DNA of 64,000 nt from Corylus avellana. Lineage: Eukaryota; Streptophyta; Magnoliopsida; Fagales; Betulaceae. The translations under genes were made by a program, and so were the position numbers. This document shows, piece by piece, positions 47,503-64,000 of the stretch. Each line of letters begins with the position of its first letter. Position 1 is the first letter of the stretch. The stretch spans positions 30,002,095 through 30,066,094 of the forward strand of contig NC_081544.1 in the NCBI RefSeq assembly GCF_901000735.1, in the 5' to 3' direction. The notes under the pieces are model-generated. The model was given only the letters and a program-made list of their open reading frames with translations. It was not told where the DNA came from and did not search any database.

Positions 47503-48150
47503 CCGCCACTTACATAGTTACGTCTTTACACGCGTCACCCAAACATACTATGGGCCACACGCGCCTCCACACAGTCCCCCCTCTTTACTGGAGTTGTTAA
47601 ATTATGGCGTTGCTATGTAGTTCTTAGGATTTTTTTTCTCCCTATCGTTTAGAGCATTTATCTTGAAGTGGCCGGACACCATTTATTTAAGAGTTTTGTT
47701 TCTTCTCTTCGACGATTCCGGACAAACTTGCAACGCTCCTCCTCCTTCAATGACACCCTTGCAGTTGCTGTTACATGCATGAGACATTAAAAGCAGGCCA
47801 GCTTTTTGTTTGAGCCTGTTGTTGAAAAGCCCACCTCTCTTTCATTATAAAATGGTGGTTCTTTGAATCTTACTAAATTTCTTATGCACTAACTTAACCG
47901 TACGTTCACATGATAATTGTAACGTAAATTTGTAATGAGTTATAGTAAAATTTGTCTTTGTAATTGTAAGGGATCTTTCCTTTACAGTAAATCTTCTTCA
48001 CTTTCCCGGTGAAATTCAGGTTATACATGTACCAAAATAACAATCCTATGATCGAGAAAAAGAAAAGAAAAAACAGGCCCTCTCCATGTATTCAAAAGTT
48101 TACAACTAACATTCTTTTCAGCCTCCTCATCCAGGCCATGAAATGGTTAA

Positions 48151-53930
<5,780 letters not shown>

Positions 53931-53936
53931 GGTATT

Positions 53937-54115
53937 AAAAAAAAAAAAAGACCACTATTTGGAGATGTATATAAAGCCATCACTTTCTCATTTGTCTCAA
54001 AACCACTATAACCTTTTTGGCATGTCCACACAATTAAGAGAGGGGATGAGGAATTTGAACTAGTAACCTTCGCTTCATGAAACGTGATTTACAGCCGATT
54101 GAGCTATCCCTTTGG
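53937..54115 (-). mobile_element. tRNA-derived SINE
   Basis: On the minus strand the element starts with an RNA polymerase III promoter: A-box TAGCTCAATCGG (54,095-54,106) and B-box AGTTCAAATTCC (54,050-54,061), 33 bases apart. A tRNA-unrelated body of about 100 bp follows, ending in a T-run at about 53,937-53,949. The head does not fold as an intact tRNA: the acceptor arm is incomplete and the anticodon arm is poor. This fits the plant SINE layout rather than a tRNA gene. No clear target duplication was found. Confidence 0.72.
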
Positions 54116-54119
54116 GACA

Positions 54120-55929
54120 TATAAAAAGGATTAGAGTCCACTTTGAATCCTTTCAAATGTGATGTGACTTTTAAAATCATAATTAATAGATCAAAATTTA
54201 ATAATGATCATCTTAAATTTAATGGCGATTTTAATAGCCACATCACACTGAGAACTCTAATCTTCCTTATATCATTAGTTCATTACTTATTTTAACCATT
54301 TGTCACATAAAGCCCTTGTCTTCGGCAGTACTCAAGAAAACCTAGATCTAGAAGCTTCTCCCTCGTCTCACCGCCATTGCTGCTATCATCTTGGTCATTC
54401 ACCCTTTATTTTCTATGTAATCCTCTCTTAGTCTCTCTTAATCAGATAATCGATCTCTTCTCTCAGTTCTTTTAAGTTTTTGAAGACGAGAAGACATTGT
54501 CATCATCTTTGAAGACGAATAAATAATACCTGCTGCCCACTTTCACCTTTGACTTGACGGAGGTGGAAACTAGAAAAAAATGTCCTCCGAAGGAAGAATG
54601 TCAGAGGTATTTCTGACATTTTTATCATTAACAGAGGCGGAGACGAAAAACCCTTTTATGCCTCTATCTATCATGCCTGAAATTGGTTTCATGATATGTG
54701 AAGCATATATTATGTATTATTGGATAAAAATTATCTCAATTCCACTTTTTTTTTTTTTAAAAAAGACATTTAATAACTGATCTCCTATAAATTGTCACCT
54801 CAACGAAGATATTAAGCAACTAGTTAACTGAGAAGGATTCGGTTAGTGCACATTTGAGTTGCAAAATTGTTAAATAAATAAAATGACAATTTTATCCCTC
54901 AAATTTACACTAACTGGATCTCCTATATTTCATTTAAAATGAAGAGGATCTGGGTGGGCATTTAAAACAAAGAAAAAAAGAAAAAGGGAAAACGTTGAAC
55001 TTAACATAACCTCAAATCCCCCAATCCCATCCCAAACTCTAATCCCCTCTTTCTCCCCAAGGCCCAAGCCCATTGTAACAAATTGCAAAACCAACGGAGA
55101 TCGACATGCATGGCCGTGGGCTTGGGCTCCTGCAAGAACTATCTCAGCTTGCTCGTCGCCCCCCATCTGGCGCCTAGCCATCGATGGTGAGGCCTCTTTA
55201 TAAACCAAGCATATGCCCCAATCATCTGGTCACACTCACACATAACTACATATGGAAATAACATATCCTAAACAAGGAAAGAAATACTTATTTTTTTTTT
55301 TCTTCTCATTTTTTGGGTCCCAGACTCTTGGTGACAACATGCCTATTTCCTAGGCTCGCATAAATGTGTGGACTAATCAATACGTACCCACTGGGCCATA
55401 CATTCCAATTATCATCGTACATGACCCAAAAACATTGAATTTTGAATATAAGACCCGATGAATCAATTAAAAGGGATAAGAAATATGAAAAAGTTTAAAG
55501 TTTAAACCCTATATCTTAACCTCAGGCTCAGTTATTTTTGATTTGATTTTAACTATTTAATAGGGATAATTTATTTTCGGGAAATCGGGATTAATATATA
55601 TATCTTTTTTTGTAACAAATAATAAATATTTTTAGTGACTAGCAAATAGTCCATCAAACGCAGCTTCTTTTACGGTGCAAACTAGGAACTACGGACTGTA
55701 AAAGAAGTCGACCCATTCAAGAACGAGAAAGAAAAAGAAAGCTCACCCGAAGCCAAAAAGGAGGCTCTACCTTCGTCGGTGCCTTCTCTCCAAATTGCTC
55801 ACCACGGTAACACACGATTCACGCAAATCTCAACAGGTTCACCTGTGGTTTTAGCTTCATTCCGATGGTCTAACCTCGGACACCTCCCCGAACACGAAAG
55901 TCTCATATTCGCCGGAGAAGAATACAAAG
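54120..55929. other. Spacer between GH9 and sacsin-like genes; 5' flank of the latter
   Basis: Mostly AT-rich with no supported gene. The open frame at 54,930-55,208 (minus) is compositional. The GC content rises from about 55,700 into the sacsin-like leader. The leader probably begins somewhere in 55,660-55,800; no strong TATA box is seen. Confidence 0.5.
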
Positions 55930-58900
55930 ATGGATTCTCCGGCGACGCCGGAGTCGATCTTTCTGGAAGACTTCGGTCAGAAGGTTGACCTCACCCGGCG
56001 GATCCGGGAGGTACTGTTGAACTACCCGGAGGGGACCACGGTCCTCAAGGAGCTCATACAGAACGCCGACGATGCCGGCGCCACCACCGTCCGGCTCTGC
56101 CTGGACCGCCGTGTCCATGGCTCTGAGTCGCTCTTGTCTGACGCCTTGGCGCAGTGGCAAGGCCCGGCGCTCTTGGCCTTTAACGACGCGGTTTTCACCG
56201 AAGAGGATTTCGTTAGTATTTCGAGGATCGGTGGGAGTAGTAAGCATGGGCAGGCGTGGAAGACCGGCCGATTCGGGTAATTTCTCCAATTTCGCTCGTG
56301 ATATATATGTGCGCTCTGTGCGTGGTTGTGTTTGTTGTTTGATAGAAATTCGTTCAGTTAGAAAAGCAACGGAATTTAGAGTTTGAATCTTTAAATATAC
56401 AGGTTGTTAGGGATATGATTTCCTTTCAAGTTTCAAACAGCTCTTGCAAAAGTTCAAAATATTCTTATTTTGAATGTACATATACATTATAAGCGGTGAC
56501 ATCCATTGATTTTGCGTGTCTCCATATCATTTTGTCTTGATTTTTTTATTTTATTTTTATTTTTTTATAATCAAATAGCATGTACAGGCGTGCTCATTCA
56601 TTTCTTGCTGCTGGTTCCTGCACTAATGCCATGCATTGTGAGGATAACCACTTATCAAAAAAAAACTAATGCCATGCATTGTGAGGATAACTGCTTAACC
56701 TTATTCTACTTCTCATGGGCATCCGATACATGCTAGTTTAGATTGTTTTGAGAGATTTGGATGTGCTGTGGTGGAAGCTCTAGGAGTGTAATTAATAGTA
56801 ATGAGGGCAGAAATCACGTCAGGAGGGCCTGTATATAGATATATACATATGTGTTGTGTACACACACACACACACACATAATTATATATTGCTAACACTT
56901 GTATATAAGTGAAAACAATGGAAAATGAAGACAATCCCTATATGAAAATTTAAGATCAAATTCATTTAGTACAAATTAAGATATTTGGACGAAAATAACA
57001 AAGATGAGGTGGTGAAGGGTGTGGTCATGGTTGAGCACCTATTAAGCATATGTGTAACTTATTAATAGGAGAGAAGAAAGAGAAAAAGAAGAAAGAAGGA
57101 AGAGGAAAGCCATGGTGTTGATGATAAAATTGTGGAACTCGAGGGTGCAAGTGAGCCTTTTGAGATGGGTTGTTGATGGTTTTTAGAATGATATCTTAAT
57201 TTCACTATAGGTTGGACTATTGTAGGGTTGAGCACAAACCCCTTGGTCGGTATTCAAACCTTATCAGCGGCTATTGGTTTGGTAACCAACCATCCAACCA
57301 ACCAAGGGGGTTGAGTATTGAACCGAATCAGCTCCTGTCGGTCAGTAGAAAGCCTGTTGACTTTCCAACAAAACCGACTGTTAGAGGGAGAGATCAAGCA
57401 AACGTATTGATGTTGTCGGAGGAATCATTACTATGTGCAGGGAAAAATATTTGCCCTTTTCCGATGGTAATTCATTTTTGTCGTAAGAAATTCTACTAAT
57501 GTAACGATCTAGGGAAAACGCTAGCCACATCTGTGCTATCACTTTAAAAAGATCAGTCAAGTTGTAATTGAAACTCCTTAGAACTACTTATAAAGTTCAA
57601 CCTCATCCAATAAAGAACTAATGTAGGACTTAGCATCCATGATCTCCTTTATAGTTCACCCAATCTATGTGAACAATTCATCTTCCCAATGTGGGATTAA
57701 CTTTCTGGGGTGTCACAATCTCCCTTACGTAAATCCTTGATGTCCTCCTCAGGGCCCACACTATGCAGTGCCACATGGTGAAACTAGGTTGCTCTGATAT
57801 CATTTATAATGACCCAGAGAAAGAGCTAGCCACATCTGTGCTAACACTTCAAAAGGACTAGTTAATTAGCAATTGAAGCTCCCTAGAATTGCTTATAACG
57901 CCCAATCTCACCTAGTCAAGAGCCAATGTGGGACTTAAGCACCAATGAGTTCCTCTATAATTCACTCACTCTATATGGACAATTCATCTTCTCAATGTGA
58001 GACCAACTTTTTGAGGTGTCACAACTAAGTTTTACTTTTAGAGTGCAATGCGATGTCAATTTCCTTCACCTTCGGCCCAAGACCTATTTCCAGGAGGCGC
58101 CAATAAAGTCTATTTAATTACTATGATGGCACTAAGTGTTGTAGTTTTAAGACCAAGTACAAGAATGCCGCAAAGGTCTAGACTGAAGTCAAGAAAGTGG
58201 CCATTAATCAGCATAAAGGCTTTGGACAACTTTGGTTTGTAACTATTGATGTCTATAATAAAAGTCAAGGGGAGGGGACTGCTTAGTAAAGGGGTTCCTT
58301 ATTTCTTGTTGTGGTTGTAATTGTTATTCCTATGAGAAAAATGTTTGCTTATAAAAAAAGAAAATTTCATGCAGAAAAATGCTTATAAGGCTTCTATCTG
58401 AAAAAAAAAAGCTTATTAGGCATCTCTTATATCTTATGTCGTGTATGGATGTTTTGTAACAGACACGGGAACATTTGGAAATTGGAAATGGTTTAGTTCA
58501 AATTCTATTTTGTGACTTTTGTGTTTGAAATCACTATGGATATAGATTTCATTTGAATCAAGACCTTTGCAATTAGAATCTGACCGCATCAACTCAAAAT
58601 TGTTGAGCTTTCAATTGTTTTCTCGACCTTGTCCTTGGCTGAAACTACCTCTGTCCATTCGTCTGCTGTTTTCCTCTCTCTATGACACGCGCACACGTAT
58701 ACTTTCTCTCTCACACTCCCCTGCACACAGTAATAACTGATTTCAGCTTTGCTGTCTGGATGCAGCTGTAGTCGAGGGTGTCTTGGAGTTGATGGAAGGG
58801 GCAGGTGGGTCCTGGGTGGTATGGGGAGGTTGGTTTTGGTAAGTGTGAGAGTACAATTGTTGCAGTAATTGCAAGGAGTGAGAAGCAAAATTTTAGAAAG

Positions 58901-59174
58901 GATGGAAGTGATCTGAATATTTGAGAGAAAATGGGATGTACCTTTCCAGTTCATTTGGGACATGATGGGAAATTTGTTCTCTTTTTTTTTTTTTCCACAA
59001 CAGAATGGAATGATGGATTGATATACCTTTGTTCCAGACAGTTGCAATAGATAACAAATCAATTCAGCTAGACTGAAGTAAATCCCATTCTACCCAACTC
59101 TAGTTCCAAGCACAATGTAGAGTATCAAATTAGACTTACGCTGTGAGTAGAGATATAATATCTTCTTTCTACCT

Positions 59175-59211
<37 letters not shown>

Positions 59212-60461
59212 CTCCTATTTCCCTTCCTTTTTTCTTTCTCCTTTTTGGTTTTCTGTTACTTTTCGGTGTTGTGCTTTATTTCTTTAAATTTCTTTGATTT
59301 TTGTTTTCCCTTTCATCTATTTATTCATCTATGCATGTTGTAACTTGCCATTTGGCATTGTAGATTATTTTCTTATAGTCTACAACTTAGATGTGAAAAG
59401 TGCCGCGAGACTTGATCTTATATATATGAAAACTCCAAAGACTCTTAACAGCAATCTTACTGTGGACCCAATAAATGTTTTGTTTTGTATCTAGATGTAA
59501 AGACCCAGTTCTGCTATTCATAGTCTATCTCCTCTACTAGATGTATCATATTACAATCTATTGTTGGTGTAATTGTCCAGGATTTCATTATTTTTGCTGA
59601 CTTTATTTTGATAATTGGCCTTTTTAGGGTTGGCTTCAACTCGGTGTATCATTTAACTGATCTGCCTTCGTTTGTGAGTGGCAAGAATGTGGTATTATTT
59701 GATCCTCAGGGTTTCTACCTTCCTAAGGTTTCTGTAGCAAATCCTGGAAAGCGAATTGACTATGTTAGTTCTTCAGCCATCTCACTATATAAAGACCAAT
59801 TCTTTCCATATTGTGCTTTTGGTTGTGACATGAAACTTCCTTTTGCTGGAACTTTATTCCGTTTCCCTTTGAGGAATGCAGATCAGGCAGTCAGAAGTAA
59901 TCTCTCGAGGCAATCGTACGTGGAAGATGACATCTCTTCCATGTTTGTTCAGCTTTATGAGGAAGGAGTTTTCACACTACTCTTTCTCAAAAGTGTTATG
60001 TGCATTGAAATGTATGTGTGGGATGTTGGAGAACCCGAGCCGACGAAGCTTTATTCTTGCTCAGTGAGTTCGGTGAACAATGATACTGTTGGGCATCGGC
60101 AGGCACTACTGAGGTTATCAAAGTCAATAAATTCTACTGATAACATGGTGGATGCCTTTTCATTGGACTTCTTGAGCGAAGCAACAATTGGAACCCAATC
60201 TGAGAAGAGGATGGATAGTTTTTATATAGTGCAAACAATGGCTTCAGCATCCAGTAGGATTGGTTCTTTCGCTTCTACTGCATCCAAAGAATATGATATT
60301 CACTTTCTGCCATGGGCATCAGTTGCAGCATGCACATCAGATGATTCATTTAATGTAATTTGCAATATTCAAGTTTTTAATCTCTTCTATTGCAACCATA
60401 GTTCTCTCTCTCTGTCTCCCTCCCTCTCTCCCTCTCTCTTTTTATCTCTCACTCACACACA

Positions 60462-60504
<43 letters not shown>

Positions 60505-63500
60505 GTGTGTGGGATGTTGTACAGTATTGACTATTTGTGTTGCTACTAGTTTGAACATTTTCAATTCAACGATATAAATTTTAGACTTTATTGTCATGTT
60601 ATATGCATCTGTTCCTAGAAATGGGAATATAAACCTTCACTAACGTACATTGTTGCTTCGAGTAGTTATGCTACAGTATGTGAAGCTTTTCAAAATCTTT
60701 CTATTATATATTTTGTTCATTGTTACCATCTAATGGGATTTTATTTAGGAAACTTCCAATTATATATTTGTCTATTGTTACCATATGATCGACTTTAGAT
60801 TGATGGTATAAGCTAGATATAATACCTTTTACCGCATTTTAAATTGATATTATTAGCTGGTATGTCATATCTTTTTGGCCCTTGTTAATACTTTGGTTTG
60901 CCATTTTAGCTTTTGGTCTAGCAGGAAAGAGTGTTTTGTGAACCTGTCATGTGAAACTTTAGAGGATATTCCGTGTCATTCATCGCTTATAACTTTGCGA
61001 TGTTGTAATATTAAGTAAGCACTGGAAATCAAGAGACATCTTCCCCCCATAAGTAATGGGTCAGGGCTAGGTCATGGTTCAGTCCTGTATGGGTGTGTCA
61101 CTTGTGTATTACTTATGAATAAGCATGGGGAACTTTGTTGTTCAGTCCCCCACAAAAGGTGGGGAAGTGAAATAGATCATGTTATAGATATATATATTGC
61201 AAAGGTATAGTTGTTGGCAATATAAGATGGTCGTAGACATGGTTGTTGGTCTCCAAGATGATTTTGATAGTTTTTGAGTTTGCAAACTGTAGAAAAATTA
61301 GAAATTAGAGTATGAACAAATTTGGAATTTATATTTGTGTGATACAAATATGAGATCTCTAATGCAGTTTAAACGGTAAAGGAGTTTACTTGTTGCATAT
61401 GCTTCAAGCTATTTATTACTGGTGCTAATTCTGTATGGTAGTGTAAATGAGCCTTTGCCTTTTTATGACAAATCCATTTTGATGGAAGTGTACTTTTGGA
61501 TAAGAGTTGATCCTCATGATTCATTTTCATGAGTGGCCATTTTTTTTAACACCATGAAATTGGCCAAAAGCATTTTGAGAAAAACTTGGGAAAAGATGGG
61601 AAAAATGTCTCTCCATACCGTTATTAAACATCTTAGCTGAAGTCTATTAAAAAGTTTGCTTGGTTTGGGTTCCAAATTCAGACCCTCCATTTGGTAGTCC
61701 ACCTTTTGTTCCAATTCCATTGTTTTTCTTATTTTGTGGAGCAAGTGACTGATGCTAGAGGTTCCATAGTGCTTCAGGGTAGTCTGGTTATCTTGTTGTA
61801 TGCTAAGAATGGTTTCCTCATGGATATGGAGAGGATTAGTGTTGGCTGGTTTTCGGATTGTGTTAAACTTGTTGTCTTATAAGCTTGAAAATTTTAGTTC
61901 TTTGATTCAAAATTATATATATAATACATAGGAGTAATGCTACATACACTTCCACTTCCACACTCGCACTCTCACACTCCATGACCCGGCTTTTAAAATT
62001 ACTATTGGATTTGGAATGAATCATTATTGGGTTTTGATCAAATGGTTATTTTAAAAGCCATGTCAGGGAATGTGAAAGTGAGAGTGTGGAAGTGGGAGTG
62101 TGTGTAGCATTATTCAATACATAGGGAAGGAAACTAGCATGTTGGGAAAGTAGGAAATTTTAGCCAAATAGATGTGTATTGCTTAATCAGTTGTAAGAAA
62201 TAAAATATAGAAAATCCAAATATCTGCTTAAAAAGTGGCAGTCTTTTTCTATCTTCTGTACTATCACAACACTATCTTACTAGCTATGTATGGGAACTCA
62301 ATTTATTTTTTGTTGTAATTTTCCTGGTGCATGATTCACTAGGCTGAAATATCATTTTTTGTCTACAAATATTTGTTTCTGATGTTAGTTTTTTGTTTTG
62401 TTTGTGTTGCAATATTTATATTGGTTTTAAATTTGTTGCAGTATTTCTTGGTGCTTACCCAAACTTAGGTTGTTAGTTCAGGATTCTTGAATTAGTTATG
62501 CATGTGGATCTTATTTCATATTTATTGCTTAGAAGGTTTGTTTTGCTTGTTCTGTCTTAATAATTCTCATGTTGTTCGATGTGCATGATTGTGGGAATGA
62601 CCGACTGAGTACTCTTGTGAAAAACCAACGACTTGTTGCTTTTAGTTAATTATTTTCCTGTTCTGGATCTCTTTTTGTTTGTTCTTTTTTCCCCTTTTAC
62701 CAAGACATTCTCATGTTATTGCATTTGATTTTTAACAGAATAATGTTCTTAAGCTTGGTCGGGCATTCTGTTTCCTTCCTTTACCTGTTAGAACTGGACT
62801 AAGTGTCCAAGTTAATGGGTACTTTGAGGTGTCATCAAACCGTCGTGGCATTTGGTATGGGGCTGACATGGACAGAAGTGGAAAAATTCGTTCTACCTGG
62901 AACAGGCTTCTTTTAGAAGATGTTGTGGCTCCCACTTTTACACAATTGTTGCTTGGTGTGCAAGGGTTGCTGGGTCCATCAAATTTATATTATTCTTTAT
63001 GGCCCAATGGTTCTTTTGAAGAGCCATGGAATATTTTGGTCGAGCAGATATACAGAAACATCCGCAATGCTCCTGTATTGTATTCAGAACTTGAAGGAGG
63101 AAAATGGGTTTCACCAGTTGAAGCTTTTCTTCATGACGAGGAATTCAGTAAAAGTAAAGAACTTGGTGAGGCCCTGGTGCAGCTAGGAATGCCTATTGTG
63201 CATTTACCCGATGTTTTGGTTAATATGCTTTTGAGAGATGCTTCTGAAGTTAAGCAGAAAGTGATAACTCCTGATACAGTACGCCATTTTCTTAGGGAAA
63301 GCAAAAATCTTGTTTCTTTAAGCAAATCTTACAAGCTTGTACTGTTGGAATATTGTCTCGAAGATTTAATAGATGCTGAAGCTGTTACACATGCATATGA
63401 TCTGCCTTTGCTTCCTTTGGCAAATGGTGATTTCGGATTATTGTCAGAAGCAACAAAGGGAATCTTTTATTTTGTTTGCAGCGAGTTAGAGTACATGCTG

Positions 63501-64000
63501 CTTCAACAAATTTCTAATAGATTAATTGATCGGGATATTCCTCTCAATCTACTGAATAGACTTTCTGGTATTGCAAAGTCATCAAGGTCAAATATTGTTA
63601 TTTTCACCGTTCATTATTTCCTTCAGTTCTTCCCTATGTTTGTACCTGCTGAATGGAAATATAAAAGCAAAGTTTTCTGGGACCCAGAGTCTTGTCATGA
63701 TCATCCGACTTCATCATGGTTTGTGTTATTGTGGCAATATCTTCAGAATCAGTGTGAGAACTTGTTATTGTGTGGTGATTGGCCTATCTTGCCATCCACA
63801 TCTGGGCATCTGTACAGAGTTTCTAAACAATCAAAACTTATTAGTGCAGCAAAACTTTCCATTAAGATGCGAGACATACTTGCTATGATTGGATGCAAGA
63901 TACTAAACCCCAATTATGGAGTTGAACACCCAGATTTATGTCACTATGTATGTGATGGCGATGCTGCAGGTGTTTTGGAATCAATATTTGATGTTGTGTC
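55930..64000 (+). CDS. Sacsin-like giant protein, N-terminal part (exons 1-3, runs off window)
   Basis: Exon 1 is 55,930-56,276, exon 2 is 59,628-60,354 and exon 3 starts at 62,739 and stays open to the window end. That gives about 778 codons so far. Sacsins are very large chaperone-like proteins with repeated Hsp90-type ATPase modules; the plant member (At5g23110 type) also carries a C-terminal RING. Exon 1 shows the ATP-binding helix ELIQNADDAGA (41-51) and ends in the glycine lid region GRFG. Exon 2 begins VGFNSVYHLTD and includes GTLFRFPLR, matching the sacsin repeat. Exon 3 continues with LPLPVRTGLSVQVNGYFEVS, RRGIWYG and VLEQIY-like segments, typical of the module's second half. Intron 1 is 3.35 kb and intron 2 is 2.38 kb; both hold transposon debris. 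Confidence 0.93.
56649..56664 (+). mobile_element. Micro-insertion of a LINE 3' tail (16 nt) with 27-bp target duplication
   Basis: A 27-base sequence (ACTAATGCCATGCATTG and onward) occurs at 56,622-56,648 and identically at 56,665-56,691. Between the copies lies CACTTATCAAAAAAAA, which is the LINE terminus ACTTATC plus poly-A. The size is extreme for a retrotransposition product, but the duplication is long and perfect. It lies in sacsin intron 1. Confidence 0.8.
57501..58025. repeat. Two diverged direct repeats (~220 bp each, ~306 bp apart) in sacsin intron 1
   Basis: Units at 57,501-57,719 and 57,807-58,025 share GCTAGCCACATCTGTGCTA, AATGTGGGACTTA-like words, CAATTCATCTTC and GAGGTGTCACAA. 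The spacer contains GTGCCACATGGTGAAACTAG and CTCTGATATCATTTATAAT. Such modules are frequent in plant genomes and probably derive from a retroelement terminal or leader region. Orientation and class cannot be fixed from this copy. Confidence 0.7.
59179..59208. repeat. (TC)n microsatellite in sacsin intron 1
   Basis: About 15 TC units, followed by a pyrimidine-rich tract up to the exon-2 acceptor region. Confidence 0.9.
60451..60503. repeat. (CA)n microsatellite just inside sacsin intron 2
   Basis: A CA tract interrupted once by AA, preceded by a TC-rich run (60,404-60,450). It is about 100 bp downstream of the exon-2 donor at 60,354. The long open frame at 59,608-60,549 reads through the donor into this repeat, so its His/Thr tail is not protein. 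Confidence 0.9.
61932..62115. mobile_element. Mutator-type MITE (184 bp) with perfect 9-bp target duplication
   Basis: AATACATAG flanks it at 61,923-61,931 and 62,116-62,124. The ends mirror each other for about 65 bp: GAGTAATGCTACATACACT on the left and GAATAATGCTACACACACT in reverse complement on the right, continuing to GGCTTTTAAAAT. There is no coding content. It sits in sacsin intron 2. Confidence 0.88.

Noticed and set aside
54040..54115. Functional tRNA gene
   Set aside because: A- and B-boxes are present, but the acceptor and anticodon arms do not pair and the unit continues into a SINE body.
58589..59062. 157-codon minus-strand frame in sacsin intron 1
   Set aside because: Low-complexity, antisense, no domain and no promoter or splice context.
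59608..60549. 313-codon frame as one uninterrupted exon
   Set aside because: Only 59,628-60,354 is exon 2. The remainder is intron, including a CA repeat; the GT donor after Phe-Asn joins exon 3 in frame.

Overview
The window is nuclear DNA of a flowering plant, most likely a woody eudicot. It is AT-rich. Every gene is split by GT-AG introns, and exon phases could be followed base by base. The proteins are plant families: cytosolic glutamine synthetase GS1, GH9 class C endoglucanase with CBM49, plant nucleolin, a plant sacsin-like protein and a plant-type AAA ATPase. The intergenic DNA is full of plant L1-type LINE debris, MITEs, a CACTA element and a SINE.

Layout: 8,485-19,109 (minus) is the 5' half of an AAA-type ATPase gene, with seven coding exons and a 5'-UTR intron. 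22,850-28,388 (minus) is a complete GS1 gene of 13 exons and 356 aa. 34,923-41,581 (plus) is a complete nucleolin gene of 19 exons and 660 aa. 45,207-46,571 (minus) is a two-exon gene for a 78-aa conserved basic protein. 48,151-52,807 (minus) is a complete GH9 class C endoglucanase of 10 exons and 635 aa. 55,930 to beyond 64,000 (plus) is the start of a very large sacsin-like gene. Each complete model closes in frame, which is the strongest support for the exon borders.

The left 15 kb looks mis-assembled. Positions 1-4,280 repeat 10,880-15,158 almost base for base, including one AAA-ATPase exon and a dead LINE. Between the copies lie two N-runs of exactly 100 bases, at 4,281 and 8,008. They bracket an orphan contig, 4,381-8,007, that is an inverted near-copy of 48,804-52,404 inside the GH9 gene, cut in exon 2 and lacking exons 1 and 10. 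The simplest reading is that alternative haplotypes were scaffolded in series; a real duplication is the alternative.

The genes are unrelated housekeeping and cell-wall functions in the usual plant order, not an operon or pathway cluster. Nucleolin and the 78-aa gene share telo-box plus TGGGCC promoter elements, typical of growth-linked genes. I found no new defence, mobile or biosynthetic system. The most unusual biology is a series of minute LINE-tail insertions, 12-16 nt long and bounded by 15-27 bp target duplications. Also notable are several MITEs and retroposons with intact target-site duplications, a GS1 splice donor abutting a CT microsatellite, and the modular, partly duplicated acidic exons of nucleolin.
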